Both the position numbers and the translations under genes were made by a program. The notes below the pieces were generated by a model. That model had not been told where the DNA came from and did no database searches. It saw only the letters and a list, made by a program, of their open reading frames with translations. From positions 236,147-300,146 of the forward strand of contig CAKQSV010000001.1 in assembly GCA_934273635.1 (NCBI GenBank): a stretch of DNA of 64,000 nucleotides, read 5' to 3'. Origin of the DNA: an uncultured Alphaproteobacteria bacterium (GTDB lineage Bacteria > Pseudomonadota > Alphaproteobacteria > RF32 > CAG-239). This document shows, piece by piece, positions 18,487 through 26,755 of this stretch (its first letter is position 1; each line of letters opens with the position of its first letter).

Positions 18487-19767
18487 ATGATGAAAAAAAT
18501 ATTGCTATTAATCGTGTCGGTGTCTTTGGGTGTGGCGTCTGTTTGCGCGGTGCAGGCGGCGACAACGCAAAAGACGGATAATGAAGATACATACGAGTTG
18601 CTGAATTTGTTTGGCGATGTTATGGAAAAAACCAAAAATTCGTATGTGGAAGAAGTGACCGATAAAAAACTGATTGAGTCTGCGATTAACGGTATGTTGT
18701 CATCGCTCGACCCACACTCCAGCTATTTGGACGCTAAGAGTTTTAAGTATATGAGCGAGCAGACCAAAGGCAAGTTTGGCGGTTTGGGTATTGAAGTGAC
18801 TATGGAAAGCGGATTGGTTAAGGTTATCTCTCCGATTGACGGTAATCCGGCGCAAAAAGCCGGTATTAAATCAGGCGATTATATCACCGCGATTGACGGA
18901 CAGCAGGTTATGGGGATGACGCTTGATGAAGCCGTTAGTAAAATGCGTGGCAAATTGGGAACAAAAGTGAAGTTGACAATTCGCCGCCCCAGCGAAAAGC
19001 CTTTTGATGTGACCTTAAAACGCAGCGAGATTAAAATTCAGTCGGTCAAAGACGAGATTAAGGGCGGAGATGTGATTTATGTTCGAATCTCTTCGTTTAA
19101 TGAAGATATTGACAAGATGGTTGAGAAAGCCGTTGCGAGCGCTCAGAAAAAACTGAAAAATAAAGCCAAGGGCTTGGTTTTGGATTTGCGTAACAATCCG
19201 GGGGGATTGCTTGATCAGGCGATTGCGGTTTCGGATTTGTTCTTGGAACAAGGCGAGATTGTGTCAACACGGTCGCGCAATGAAGAGGACAATATTAAGT
19301 ATTCGGCCAAAGCCGGTGATATTTTGAAAGGCTTGCCGATTGTGGTTATGATTAACGATGGTTCGGCCTCGGCCTCAGAGATTGTGGCCGGTGCGTTGCA
19401 AGACCACAAACGCGCTATTATTTTGGGTGAAAAATCATTTGGCAAGGGTTCGGTGCAAACGCTGATTCCTTTGGCTAAATACGGTGCTATGCGTTTGACG
19501 ACCGCGCGTTATTATACGCCGTCGGGGCGCTCAATTCAGGCTAAGGGAATCGAGCCAGACGTGGAGGTGAAACCCGCTAAGGTCGAGGTGATTGAAAACG
19601 AATATGAGCGTAGCGAGGCCGAATTGAAAAACGCGTTGAAGAACGACGGTATTGTTGATGACAAAACGGCAAAAACTGTCGGCAAAGACACTGATTTGGA
19701 GAAAGATTATCAGTTGTCGCGCGCGGTCGATTTGGTTAAGGCTTTGGGAATTTATAACAAGCAATAA
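18487..19767 (+). CDS. ctpA: carboxyl-terminal processing protease (S41 family)
   Basis: A periplasmic serine protease with a Ser-Lys dyad that trims or degrades envelope proteins. It has a signal peptide (about residues 1-25), a PDZ domain starting at FGGLGIEVTMESGLVKV, and the S41 domain with DLRNNPGGLLDQA, the nucleophile in GSASASE (near 293) and the lysine in GKGSVQ (near 320). The GTG, ATG and ATG codons at 18484-18492 are all possible starts; 18487 follows GGA at a suitable distance. Coupling to envC is frequent in alphaproteobacteria and suggests a shared role in wall remodelling. Confidence 0.93.
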   Translation: MMKKILLLIVSVSLGVASVCAVQAATTQKTDNEDTYELLNLFGDVMEKTKNSYVEEVTDKKLIESAINGMLSSLDPHSSYLDAKSFKYMSEQTKGKFGGLGIEVTMESGLVKVISPIDGNPAQKAGIKSGDYITAIDGQQVMGMTLDEAVSKMRGKLGTKVKLTIRRPSEKPFDVTLKRSEIKIQSVKDEIKGGDVIYVRISSFNEDIDKMVEKAVASAQKKLKNKAKGLVLDLRNNPGGLLDQAIAVSDLFLEQGEIVSTRSRNEEDNIKYSAKAGDILKGLPIVVMINDGSASASEIVAGALQDHKRAIILGEKSFGKGSVQTLIPLAKYGAMRLTTARYYTPSGRSIQAKGIEPDVEVKPAKVEVIENEYERSEAELKNALKNDGIVDDKTAKTVGKDTDLEKDYQLSRAVDLVKALGIYNKQ

Positions 19768-19779
19768 GCGAGACAAACT

Positions 19780-20964
19780 TTGTTGAGACTGATTCTTAAA
19801 TATTTGAACAAAATTAAGCAGCTGTTTGTGATTATTCCGGTTGTGATTGTGACTATGTTGGCGGCAGGATTGTTTTTTGCCAGCAAGAAAAGTCAGCCGG
19901 AGTTTTCCTCCAAGGCCGAACGGATTATGTTTGAAACCAAGAATCAGTCGCCAAAGTATGTGATTACACTACCGGAAGAACAACCGCAAAAACCGGTTGA
20001 GAAAGAGCCGGAAGAAGTGGCAACGCCGCCCGCGGTGGAGGAAAAAAGCAAAACAAATAACGAAAAACTTAATGAGTTGGTTATCCCGTTCTTGTCGCAG
20101 TTGCCCGCCGTTGAGGGACAAACGCCGCTTAAACAGGTTATGCCCGACAGCAGTTTGTTGGAGGACGAGGGCGCGACCAAAGGTTTGCCGGTGCGATACG
20201 GAAACTTGAAGGCTTGGGAGGTTTACGGACGCAAGGTTCAGGTTATGCCGATGTTTAACAAAGTGGCGGTGGTGATTAAAAATATGGGGTTGAGCAAGCT
20301 CAATTCGGAGTTGATTATTGCCAAGGTGCCGGAGAACGTGTCGCTGTCGTTTTCGCCTTACAGCTATTCTTTACCCGATTTGATTAAAAAAGCTCGGGAG
20401 AGCGGGCACGAGACTTATTTGGATATGTTGTTGCCCTCACGCAGTTATCTGTTGGAAGATTCCGGTGATTATGCGTTGGATTTTGCCAAAGACAGCTCCG
20501 AAAACGTGAAGATGTTGGAACGTTTGTTGCACGGTGATTTTGCCGTTGGTGGTTTTACGCTAAGAGACGGTGTCGATGATGCAAAATATGCGGCGCAGTT
20601 TTTGGCTGTGATGAAAATGCTCGAAAAACGCGGGCTGTTGTTGTTTGACGCCACGCACGGCGAGACGGTTAATCAAAACAATGTCGCCGGACTTGCCCGC
20701 GTTAAGGCCGATGTGGTGATTGATGAAAATTTCAGCAAGGACAGTATTGTTGAACGCTTAGAAATTGCCGAAAATCTGGCGCGTCGTAACGGCAACGTGG
20801 TGGTGGCTGTTGACCCCAAGCCGGTTGCGGTTTTGGCAGTTGTCGAGTGGTTGTCAACGTTTTCTAAGCAGTTGTCTTATGCTGAGATGAAAGCGCAAAA
20901 TGTGACAAGTTTTGAAAGACCGTTTGTATTGGTGCCGTTATCTAATATGGCTGTGGAGTATTAA
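19780..20964 (+). CDS. divergent polysaccharide deacetylase family protein (YibQ/DUF610)
   Basis: 394 residues. A membrane anchor (IIPVVIVTMLAAGLFFA) is followed by a Pro/Glu/Lys-rich linker (about 50-115) and a divergent deacetylase-like domain from about residue 165: VAVVIKNMGLSKL, NVSLSFSPYS, GHETYLDMLLPS and VDPKPVAVLAVVEWL. Typical metal-binding residues of NodB-type deacetylases are not evident, as is usual for this family, so activity is unknown. The start must be TTG (19780) or the next TTG, because the first in-frame ATG lies inside the membrane anchor. Its conserved position between ctpA and rppH suggests wall or envelope maintenance. Confidence 0.82.
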   Translation: MLRLILKYLNKIKQLFVIIPVVIVTMLAAGLFFASKKSQPEFSSKAERIMFETKNQSPKYVITLPEEQPQKPVEKEPEEVATPPAVEEKSKTNNEKLNELVIPFLSQLPAVEGQTPLKQVMPDSSLLEDEGATKGLPVRYGNLKAWEVYGRKVQVMPMFNKVAVVIKNMGLSKLNSELIIAKVPENVSLSFSPYSYSLPDLIKKARESGHETYLDMLLPSRSYLLEDSGDYALDFAKDSSENVKMLERLLHGDFAVGGFTLRDGVDDAKYAAQFLAVMKMLEKRGLLLFDATHGETVNQNNVAGLARVKADVVIDENFSKDSIVERLEIAENLARRNGNVVVAVDPKPVAVLAVVEWLSTFSKQLSYAEMKAQNVTSFERPFVLVPLSNMAVEY

Positions 20965-21456
20965 ATGATGAAAAACTATCGTCCTAATGCCGGAATTGTG
21001 GTGTTTCGGTCTGACGGCAAAGTGTTGCTGTGCGAGCGCAATGATTGTGACGACAGCGGTAAAAATTGGCAGTTTCCTCAAGGCGGAATTGATAAAGGCG
21101 AGACGCCGTTAAAAGCCGCCCTGCGTGAGCTGAGGGAGGAAACCTCCGTGACCTCGGTTGAGTATGCAGGGGTGTTGTCCGAGCCGGTGCGGTATGATTT
21201 TCCGGACGAGGTTAAGCAAAAAAACGCCGCCCGCGGTATTTTTAATGACGGACAGGAGCAGTTTTGGCACTTGTTTTATTTTACGGGGCAAGACAGCGAG
21301 ATTAATCTGCAGACCGCAGAGCCGGAGTTTAAGTCTTATCAATGGGTGGATTTGCCTGTTGCTCTTGAGCATGTGGTGGCGTTTAAGCGTGAGGTCTATA
21401 AGCAGGTGGTGCAAGGTTTTGTTCCGCTCATCAAACAATATTTGCAAAGCAAATAG
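20965..21456 (+). CDS. rppH: RNA pyrophosphohydrolase (Nudix)
   Basis: RppH removes pyrophosphate from the 5' end of transcripts to start RNA decay. The 163-residue protein has the complete Nudix box GGIDKGETPLKAALRELREE (about residues 39-58), preceded by NWQFPQ as in RppH, and ends with a helix binding region (VVAFKREVYKQVV). The start codon lies directly after the deacetylase stop. It is the last gene of the run and is followed by a terminator. The related Ap4A hydrolase activity cannot be excluded from sequence. Confidence 0.93.
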   Translation: MMKNYRPNAGIVVFRSDGKVLLCERNDCDDSGKNWQFPQGGIDKGETPLKAALRELREETSVTSVEYAGVLSEPVRYDFPDEVKQKNAARGIFNDGQEQFWHLFYFTGQDSEINLQTAEPEFKSYQWVDLPVALEHVVAFKREVYKQVVQGFVPLIKQYLQSK

Positions 21457-21464
21457 GCATTAAA

Positions 21465-21494
21465 AAAACACCGCCAAAATTTGGGCGGTGTTTT
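21465..21494. terminator. bidirectional rho-independent terminator
   Basis: AAAACACCGCC stem, short loop, GGCGGTGTTTT stem, between rppH (+) and the lipoprotein gene (-). Confidence 0.85.
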
Positions 21495-21510
21495 AGTTTG
21501 AGGTCAATAT

Positions 21511-22641
21511 TTATTTTACAAAAACCTGAACTTCGGCGCCGGCGGCACGAGGGCTGGTTTTTGACAGAACGTCAATTTTGTCGGGGTTGATACCGGCATT
21601 GACCAGTTCTTGAAAAACAGACGCCGCATGCGATTGGGCATTGGTGCGCAGGTTACTGTCAGCCGAAGTCGGGGTGACGGCGACAACCTCGTATCTGAAG
21701 TTGCGGTTTTTGTTTTGGGCGGCTTTAACGGCCCGTTGCAGGCTGTCTTTGTAATTTACATTATTATGGTTAAACCGTGCGGCGAATAAGGGCTTGCCAC
21801 TAATGCCGGCGACTGACCGGCCTTGCGTGGGTTGTGCCATACGCGGGTGAGCAAACGGCTGTGGCTGCTGCGGTTGTGGCATAAACTGATTGTCGTTCGG
21901 GCGAGGCAAGGGCGCATTGCCAACGCCATAGCTACCAACTTTGATAGCGCGGTCAAGAGCGGCAAGGTAGTGGCGCGCGGTGTTGGTGTATTCCAACTGG
22001 CGGCTGTAATCACTGCCGACTTCCGAAATCAGGCTGTTGAGCAAAATTGCGGTCTGACTGGTCTCGTTTTCTAAAGTACGCAACTGGGTGTGGTCTTCAT
22101 CAATCGCGCCGGAAACGCTGTATGTGGCGCGAATCGAATCCAACAAATTGTTCACAACCGAGATGTCTGACACCGCCTGATTGTAAATTTTGTTCAGGAT
22201 ATTGGCGTTTTCATCCATAACCACAACGTTGCCCTGTGTTTTTTGCAACATGGAATACATAATCGGGTTGCCCGGTGTGGTACCAACTTGCAATTTGGCC
22301 TCCATGGCGGCGGTGGTGTTGTGGTAGTCAATGGCATTGTTAATCACCGAAGCGCGAACGCTTTGCAACTCGGCGTTGTTTTGCTTGATGGAATCTTGAA
22401 GTTCGGTCAGCTCATTGCGGTAGGCAATAACTTTTTGCCCAACCAAAGTACCGGTGTTGCCAACCTTCGAGATTTTGATAGGCTCAAAATTGGTCGAACC
22501 GAGAGTCGGTAAATCGTTCTTGCTATAATCTGTTTCAGCCTCTTGTCCAAACAGCGACATAAAGGCAGAATCCGATGCACAACCGCTCAGCAAGAGCAGA
22601 GAACAAGAAATTACAGATAATTGACGAGCCACTTTTTTCAT
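21511..22641 (-). CDS. large lipoprotein with proline-rich linker, unknown function
   Basis: 376 residues from the ATG at 22641, which gives the signal MKKVARQLSVISCSLLLLSGC with lipobox LSGC; an upstream in-frame ATG would bury the signal. The middle (about 60-210) is helical and may be coiled. A Pro/Gln-rich linker (about 225-260) leads to a C-terminal domain with YKDSLQRAVKAAQ, YEVVAVTPTSAD and GINPDKIDVLSKT. This end has the periodicity of OmpA-like or SPOR-like domains, but I cannot assign it. Probably an outer-membrane-anchored envelope protein. Confidence 0.65.
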   Translation of the reverse strand: MKKVARQLSVISCSLLLLSGCASDSAFMSLFGQEAETDYSKNDLPTLGSTNFEPIKISKVGNTGTLVGQKVIAYRNELTELQDSIKQNNAELQSVRASVINNAIDYHNTTAAMEAKLQVGTTPGNPIMYSMLQKTQGNVVVMDENANILNKIYNQAVSDISVVNNLLDSIRATYSVSGAIDEDHTQLRTLENETSQTAILLNSLISEVGSDYSRQLEYTNTARHYLAALDRAIKVGSYGVGNAPLPRPNDNQFMPQPQQPQPFAHPRMAQPTQGRSVAGISGKPLFAARFNHNNVNYKDSLQRAVKAAQNKNRNFRYEVVAVTPTSADSNLRTNAQSHAASVFQELVNAGINPDKIDVLSKTSPRAAGAEVQVFVK

Positions 22642-22863
22642 TTTAAGCAATACCTTATGATGAGGGTTATCTTTTTTCTTAATATTTGCCACGCATGAGC
22701 GGATTTGTAAAGCAAATTTTAAGAAAAAATATGACCTGAAAGCAATATAATCAACGTTTTGTTTGAGGATACGGAAAATAGTTTAAAATTCTTTTAAATT
22801 ATGCAAAATTTTGCTTGCAAATATTTTCAAAATGAGTTAGTAAGTATTCCGTATTGATGAGAT

Positions 22864-22940
22864 GCACTCGTAGCTCAATTGGATAGAGCATCTGACTACG
22901 GATCAGAAGGTTGTGAGTTCGAACCCCGCCGAGTGCGCCA
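22864..22940 (+). tRNA. tRNA-Arg (anticodon ACG)
   Basis: 77 nt including encoded CCA. Acceptor GCACTCG pairs with CGAGTGC. The anticodon stem TCTGA/TCAGA encloses CTACGGA, giving ACG, and the T-arm is GTGAGTTCGAACCCCGC. Its last 17 nt are duplicated at 23189. Confidence 0.95.
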
Positions 22941-22991
22941 TTTCTTTTAGGACACCAACTCAGGTTTGTGAGTGTGGTGTTTTTTTGTGTG
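22924..22991 (+). repeat. direct repeat copy 1: tRNA-Arg 3' end plus terminator
   Basis: Begins at CCCCGCCGAGTGCGCCA, the last 17 nt of tRNA-Arg, and runs through the terminator into GTGTGT. The same sequence occurs 265 bp downstream with one extra T in the T-run. Confidence 0.9.
22951..22987 (+). terminator. tRNA-Arg terminator
   Basis: GACACCAACTCA, loop, TGAGTGTGGTGT and a T7 run, 10 nt after the tRNA. Confidence 0.85.
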
Positions 22992-23188
22992 TTCTGTGTG
23001 TGGTGGGATTCAAACTCACAAGTGAGTTCTTCTAGCTCATAAGCATTGCGTATAATCGCAATGCTAACTCGCTGCGGTCACTCGTTTTGTAACGATTGGC
23101 AAAGCCGGCTGTCGCGAGCCTTGCAATCTAACAAAACTTCGCCTGTCGTCAATAATTGCTCCGTTGGGAGCAATTAATTGTCCTCCAG
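22992..23188 (+). other. palindrome-rich cassette between two tRNA-Arg 3' ends
   Basis: No convincing gene. Four hairpins follow one another: AACTCAC/GTGAGTT at 23013-23028, AGCATTGCG/CGCAATGCT at 23042-23065, GTTTTGT...ACAAAAC at 23084-23137 with a further GATTG/CAATC block inside, and ATTGCTCC/GGAGCAAT at 23155-23174. GGGATTCAAACTCAC resembles a tRNA T-arm read backwards. The first two hairpins recur, in the same order relative to the tRNA, beside tRNA-Trp (28299-28351). Confidence 0.6.
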
Positions 23189-23257
23189 CCCCGCCGAGTG
23201 CGCCATTTCTTTTAGGACACCAACTCAGGTTTGTGAGTGTGGTGTTTTTTTTGTGTG
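23189..23257 (+). repeat. direct repeat copy 2: tRNA-Arg 3' end plus terminator
   Basis: A second copy of the tRNA-Arg 3' 17 nt and terminator, with no tRNA 5' part in front. It looks like an attachment-site footprint. Confidence 0.9.
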
Positions 23258-23361
23258 TCCAAGCTGAGGCTGAACTGAAAAAAAGAAAGATTTACTTTTG
23301 CTGAAACTGCTGTAATATGCGATTGATATTATATAATTATGTTACATAAATTTTTATTCTT

Positions 23362-23778
23362 ATGACAAAACGATTTGGTAAAACGTGCGATTTGTTGTGC
23401 ATGTGGGGCAAAAAGCGAGTGCGGTTGCCTTTTGCGGTGGGAAGATTTATGCGCCCTGTCGGAATATTTCCGTGTAAGGGAGATGACCGCTATCTGGAAC
23501 TGGAGGAAACCGGTGAGACTTTGCGCAATGTCGCAGAGGAAAATCGCTTGCCTCCGGAGAGTTTTTGTGAGAAGGTTTTTGCCGTTCAGGATGAAGTCAA
23601 CCGATGTTTGGCTCTGTTGCATGCGCCGCTTTTGCAAGGCGAATACTTTGCCAAGGGTGAGTATTTGCAGGATGTAAATTGGATTGTCGTTTTGGGCGAT
23701 GATAATGCCGAAACGCTTTCAAGCGATTATTATGAAGACAGTGAAACTGCCAAAGTTCGATATTTTGGCACTTTGTAA
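23362..23778 (+). CDS. protein of unknown function (138 aa)
   Basis: Not recognised. A soluble 138-residue protein with a basic N-terminus (MTKRFGKTCDLLCMWGKKRV), a central acidic helical part (LELEETGETLRNVAEENRL) and an acidic C-terminus (GDDNAETLSSDYYED). There is no signal or membrane segment. It lacks a Shine-Dalgarno sequence and has an AT-rich leader after a TATAAT-like box near 23331. A terminator follows at once, so it is monocistronic. Base composition resembles the core genome more than the AT-rich genes that follow. Confidence 0.6.
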   Translation: MTKRFGKTCDLLCMWGKKRVRLPFAVGRFMRPVGIFPCKGDDRYLELEETGETLRNVAEENRLPPESFCEKVFAVQDEVNRCLALLHAPLLQGEYFAKGEYLQDVNWIVVLGDDNAETLSSDYYEDSETAKVRYFGTL

Positions 23779-23786
23779 GGATTAAA

Positions 23787-23814
23787 AAAGGAAGTCTTTT
23801 TATAGACTTCCTTT
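23787..23814. terminator. bidirectional terminator
   Basis: AAAGGAAGTCT stem, T-rich loop, AGACTTCCTTT stem, between convergent genes. Confidence 0.85.
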
Positions 23815-23820
23815 GGGTCT

Positions 23821-24015
23821 TTAATAAGAGTTTTTGATCTCATGAATCATGAACGCAAAAAATAATACAACTTCAATTATGAAGAAGATTAAGCCTAAAA
23901 CACCGGCGATAATCATACCTTCGGTGTGATGTAGCCAAGCTGCAATGCCAACATAACAAATGGAAAGAATTGCACCCAAGGCGACCAGTGACATAATTAT
24001 AAGTATTTTTTTCAT
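23821..24015 (-). CDS. small membrane protein (64 aa), unknown function
   Basis: 64 residues forming two predicted transmembrane helices: MKKILIIMSLVALGAILSIC at the N-terminus and a second from about residue 34 (MIIAGVLGLIFFIIEVVLFF). A short loop with HHTEG joins them and the C-terminus is HEIKNSY. No family recognised. It is the first of a leftward series of AT-rich accessory genes (23.8-25.8 kb) and ends at the terminator shared with the 138-aa gene. Confidence 0.55.
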   Translation of the reverse strand: MKKILIIMSLVALGAILSICYVGIAAWLHHTEGMIIAGVLGLIFFIIEVVLFFAFMIHEIKNSY

Positions 24016-24076
24016 AAACTATAAATTTTTAGTGATACAATAATATTAAATATGTCGGTATGCTAATATTTTTTTG

Positions 24077-24247
24077 TTAAAATTGCAAGGGTGTTGCTGT
24101 TCCAAAAACATTAACAACAGCATCACTGGTTATTGCTTTTATCAGAAAGAAAAAACAAATGAACTGATGACTGATTTTTTTATATATTTTGCTTTTGCCC
24201 CCAACTTTGACGATGAACCGACTTAAAGAATAAAAAAGTTTCTTCAT
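24077..24247 (-). CDS. small hydrophobic protein (56 aa), doubtful gene
   Basis: 56 residues from the ATG at 24247, which has GAGG five bases upstream; a longer start at 24271 lacks one. A basic amphipathic N-terminus (MKKLFYSLSRFIVKVGGKSK) precedes a hydrophobic stretch (FICFFFLIKAI). It lies between two lipoprotein or membrane genes on the same strand. Short length and low complexity make it uncertain, and it may be a decayed gene. Confidence 0.35.
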   Translation of the reverse strand: MKKLFYSLSRFIVKVGGKSKIYKKISHQFICFFFLIKAITSDAVVNVFGTATPLQF

Positions 24248-24274
24248 ATGTACCTCATTCTTTAATTTCAAGCT

Positions 24275-24709
24275 TTATTTTATTTCTTCCAATGGAGTAT
24301 TTTGAAAATAAATCTCATTTCGTTTACGTTGTGCTTCATATACTTTTATAGCTTTTTCTTGAGTTTTACCAGCAAGAAACGCTCTTACTTTAGCAATGGT
24401 ACCTCCAAGTTCTACAAAAGATATTGTTGTATCATTAATAAATTGAGCTGACTCTGGAAAATCAGTTAGAAGTTCTTTTAAAAATTTATCTCTTTCATAT
24501 TGTTGCTGTAATATTGTTGCTTGATTATAAAATCTCTCATAAAAAGCATCAATAGCTTCATCTTTCTTTTGAGCATTTTCATAATCTCTTTGGACTTCTT
24601 CTAAAGCAGTTTCTGCTTCTCTTAATGCAGCTTTAGCTTTTTCTTCAGAACTTTGTCCGCAAGCAGATAAAGCAAGTATTAAACTTAAAAAATAGAAAAC
24701 TTTCTTCAT
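24275..24709 (-). CDS. small helical lipoprotein (144 aa)
   Basis: A lipoprotein with signal MKKVFYFLSLILALSAC and lipobox LSAC, followed by a long charged helical region (EEKAKAALREAETALEEVQ, then RDYENAQKKDEA) likely to form a coiled coil, and a second helical part with ELGGTIAKVRAFLAGKTQEK. No family recognised. Strongly AT-rich codon use unlike the core genes. It probably sits in the inner or outer membrane facing the periplasm, in the accessory block next to two further small membrane or lipoprotein genes. Confidence 0.6.
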   Translation of the reverse strand: MKKVFYFLSLILALSACGQSSEEKAKAALREAETALEEVQRDYENAQKKDEAIDAFYERFYNQATILQQQYERDKFLKELLTDFPESAQFINDTTISFVELGGTIAKVRAFLAGKTQEKAIKVYEAQRKRNEIYFQNTPLEEIK

Positions 24710-24748
24710 ATAACCTCTATTAAAACTTATTGATTAGCAAAAATAATA

Positions 24749-24958
24749 TTATTTCATTGGAGCAACAAGAAGAGGAAATCTGACATCATGTATGTTATTT
24801 TTTTCTATTAATTCAATTTTTCCTTCTTCTACCAGTTCAAAAATTATTTTTCTTCGCTGGCTACTATCTAATTTTTTTAAACTTTTTAGAGATGTATCAT
24901 AAATAGCATCTCCTTCTATTTTTAGTATTTCTCTCAATGCTTGTTCTTTTAACGTCAT
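24749..24958 (-). CDS. small winged-helix-like protein (69 aa)
   Basis: 69 residues from ATG 24958 (a GTG at 24976 is possible). The pattern LKEQALREILKIEGDAIYDT, SLKSLKKLDSSQRRKIIFEL and GKIELIEKNN resembles helix-helix-wing of a small winged-helix domain, but the match is by eye only. No signal peptide or membrane helix. It may be a regulator of the neighbouring accessory genes, which is speculation. Confidence 0.45.
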   Translation of the reverse strand: MTLKEQALREILKIEGDAIYDTSLKSLKKLDSSQRRKIIFELVEEGKIELIEKNNIHDVRFPLLVAPMK

Positions 24959-25011
24959 GTTTTTATAACCTCGCACTAATTATCTTAAAATAGATATTAT
25001 GATTTTAGGTA

Positions 25012-25326
25012 TTATTTTTTTAAATTATCTCGCTGCTCAATAAAATATTGATGAACTATGTTTTTAGCCTCAATTATATCTCGGTCTGAGTATACTTTAT
25101 CCTTGAATACAACATTTTTAACAAATACTTCTAACTCTTTCCACCAATCTGTTAAGTCCAAAGCACCATAATCATCTTTTTTTGTTATCTTACTATATTT
25201 TTTATTGAGTATATCAAAATGCTCGTTTACGTGTTCCTTTAATCTTTTACGGTATCCACTGTCATCACTAGCAGCAAGACCAAGAATTACTCCAATAAAA
25301 ATTATACCAAATACAATATATAACAT
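25012..25326 (-). CDS. membrane-anchored protein (104 aa), unknown function
   Basis: One N-terminal transmembrane helix (MLYIVFGIIFIGVILGLAAS) followed by a charged, helical cytoplasmic or periplasmic domain of about 80 residues with KKYSKITKKDDYGALDLTD and a Trp pair (DWWKEL). AGGAGG lies a few bases before the ATG, an unusually good ribosome-binding site for this block. No family recognised. Confidence 0.55.
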   Translation of the reverse strand: MLYIVFGIIFIGVILGLAASDDSGYRKRLKEHVNEHFDILNKKYSKITKKDDYGALDLTDWWKELEVFVKNVVFKDKVYSDRDIIEAKNIVHQYFIEQRDNLKK

Positions 25327-25373
25327 ATGACCTCCTAAAATACCTCTACCTGAATTTATGTAATTGTTTATTA

Positions 25374-25778
25374 TTAATATATATTTCCATATTTACCAAT
25401 ACGATATTTATAATAACCATAAATTTGCTCATTACTCCATCTTATTTGCCAAAGAGAAAAGCCATTATATGCCCCAAATCCATTTTTGGCATTTACTTCC
25501 ACATAATTGCACCATCCAAGCTGAGGCATTGTCATAGATGTGTTTGAAGGATACAGACATCTATAAGGCTCTTTCCAATTTCTAAATTTCGCACTATCAG
25601 GGTCTTTTAATAAATCTCTAATATAATTCTCTGCTATTTGTTTATAATTTTTTGGGGGAGGATTGCCATAATCCTCATCGTTAGCATTCTTTTGTAAATC
25701 GCTCATATTCATATTATAGGCAACACCACAACCTGTTATTAAATTTAAGCAAGCTATTATAATGACAAACTTTCTCAT
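25374..25778 (-). CDS. lipoprotein with KDPDSAKFRN / VNAKNGFGAYNGF motifs
   Basis: A 134-residue lipoprotein, signal MRKFVIIIACLNLITGC, lipobox ITGC. The mature domain contains IAENYIRDLLKDPDSAKFRN, then a cysteine pair (YRCLYP and GWCNYV) and VEVNAKNGFGAYNGFSLW. Small secreted proteins with the pattern KDPxSAxFR...C.xVNAKNxxGxYxG recur in proteobacterial accessory regions and prophages; their function is not established. The two cysteines may form a disulfide. AT-rich, consistent with acquisition by transfer. Confidence 0.65.
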   Translation of the reverse strand: MRKFVIIIACLNLITGCGVAYNMNMSDLQKNANDEDYGNPPPKNYKQIAENYIRDLLKDPDSAKFRNWKEPYRCLYPSNTSMTMPQLGWCNYVEVNAKNGFGAYNGFSLWQIRWSNEQIYGYYKYRIGKYGNIY

Positions 25779-25851
25779 TTTTTTATCCTCATAAAATCAA
25801 ATTATAACATAACCATAACTCATCAATATTAAAAAGTATATAACCAATTAC

Positions 25852-25959
25852 CTACTTCTTAATATTATTAGAGTTTCTCAGAGGAATACCACAGCTTCTA
25901 ATGTATGCTTTTACTTCAGCAGCGGCAATTTCTCTAAAACGATTGAGTAATGATAGAAT
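25852..25959 (-). pseudogene. C-terminal gene fragment
   Basis: A reading frame of about 35 codons looks coding: LSLLNRFREIAAAEVKAYIR then SCGIPLRN and a TAG stop. No start codon or upstream domain exists, because the frame runs into a terminator-like hairpin at 25964-25987. It looks like the tail of a lost gene. Identity unknown. Confidence 0.4.
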
Positions 25960-25963
25960 AAAG

Positions 25964-26019
25964 AAAAAAGACGCTTTTCAGCGCCTTCATCTTGAGTGGC
26001 AGAGCACATAGTGCAATCC
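25964..26019 (-). other. terminator plus tRNA 3'-end-like fragment
   Basis: Read on the minus strand this is a TGCCA end followed by CTCAAGATGAAGG and a GGCGCTGAAAAGCGTC hairpin with a T-run. The segment TGCCACTCAAGAT is shared with the duplicated tRNA-Trp end near 28250, which suggests a decayed attachment site. The rest of the 350-bp gap up to 26131 shows nothing else. Confidence 0.4.
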
Positions 26020-26130
26020 ACGGACTTTTCTTTTAAAGAGTAAAAGATGCTAACATCTCAATATTATTGTTGATGTTTTATTCTATTATTTTAAGCTTAA
26101 TTAAAGCTAATAAATTTATATGGATATAAA

Positions 26131-26727
26131 ATGACAGAAGAAACAATTAGAATTTTAATACAAGAAGCAATCTTTGAATATGGAGTTGTTTATACAACAA
26201 TCATCATTTTAGTTATTTTGAGTTTATTTGGGTTTATTTATTATCATTTAAAGAAAAAATTTCATCACGATATTGAATGCCTAAAAACCAACAATGATAA
26301 AGTTAATTATATTAGCAAAACTCAATTTGATATTGAATTTCAAATATATCAGGAACTTTACAAACAGATATTTAGTCTTGCACATGAGATGATTTACTCT
26401 GCTACTGAGTATAAATGTTATGATAAACTTCATAAAAAATTTAAGATTCTTTTGAATTGCATAAAAATGAAGGCACCGTTTATTAACAAAGATATGTACG
26501 AGTCCTTTAATATTTTTATTAAAGCAATTCAAGATACCTTAAGTATTAGGCTGAAATTAGAATGGAAAGAAGAAATATTAAAATTTAAAAAGGCTAAAAA
26601 AATCACAAAAGAAGAAATTTCCCTTGAAGAAAATTACTTAAATGAAACTGTGTCATTAAACCAAAATCTTGAAATATTGACAGATAAACTTAGAGATTAC
26701 CTTAATTCTTTAAGGGTGTATCAGTAG
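26131..26727 (+). CDS. membrane-anchored coiled-coil protein (198 aa)
   Basis: One transmembrane helix (about residues 20-40, VYTTIIILVILSLFGFIYYH) followed by a long charged helical domain with SKTQFDIEFQIYQELYKQIF and a C-terminal coil (KAKKITKEEISLEENYLNET). A TM helix followed by a [TK]xFDxEFxIYxEL segment is a pattern I associate with accessory membrane proteins of mobile islands, but no function is established. There is no Shine-Dalgarno sequence; the leader is AT-rich. It is the only rightward gene in this stretch. Confidence 0.55.
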   Translation: MTEETIRILIQEAIFEYGVVYTTIIILVILSLFGFIYYHLKKKFHHDIECLKTNNDKVNYISKTQFDIEFQIYQELYKQIFSLAHEMIYSATEYKCYDKLHKKFKILLNCIKMKAPFINKDMYESFNIFIKAIQDTLSIRLKLEWKEEILKFKKAKKITKEEISLEENYLNETVSLNQNLEILTDKLRDYLNSLRVYQ

Positions 26728-26755
26728 TTCTAAAAAAAAGCATACCCTTACCGCT

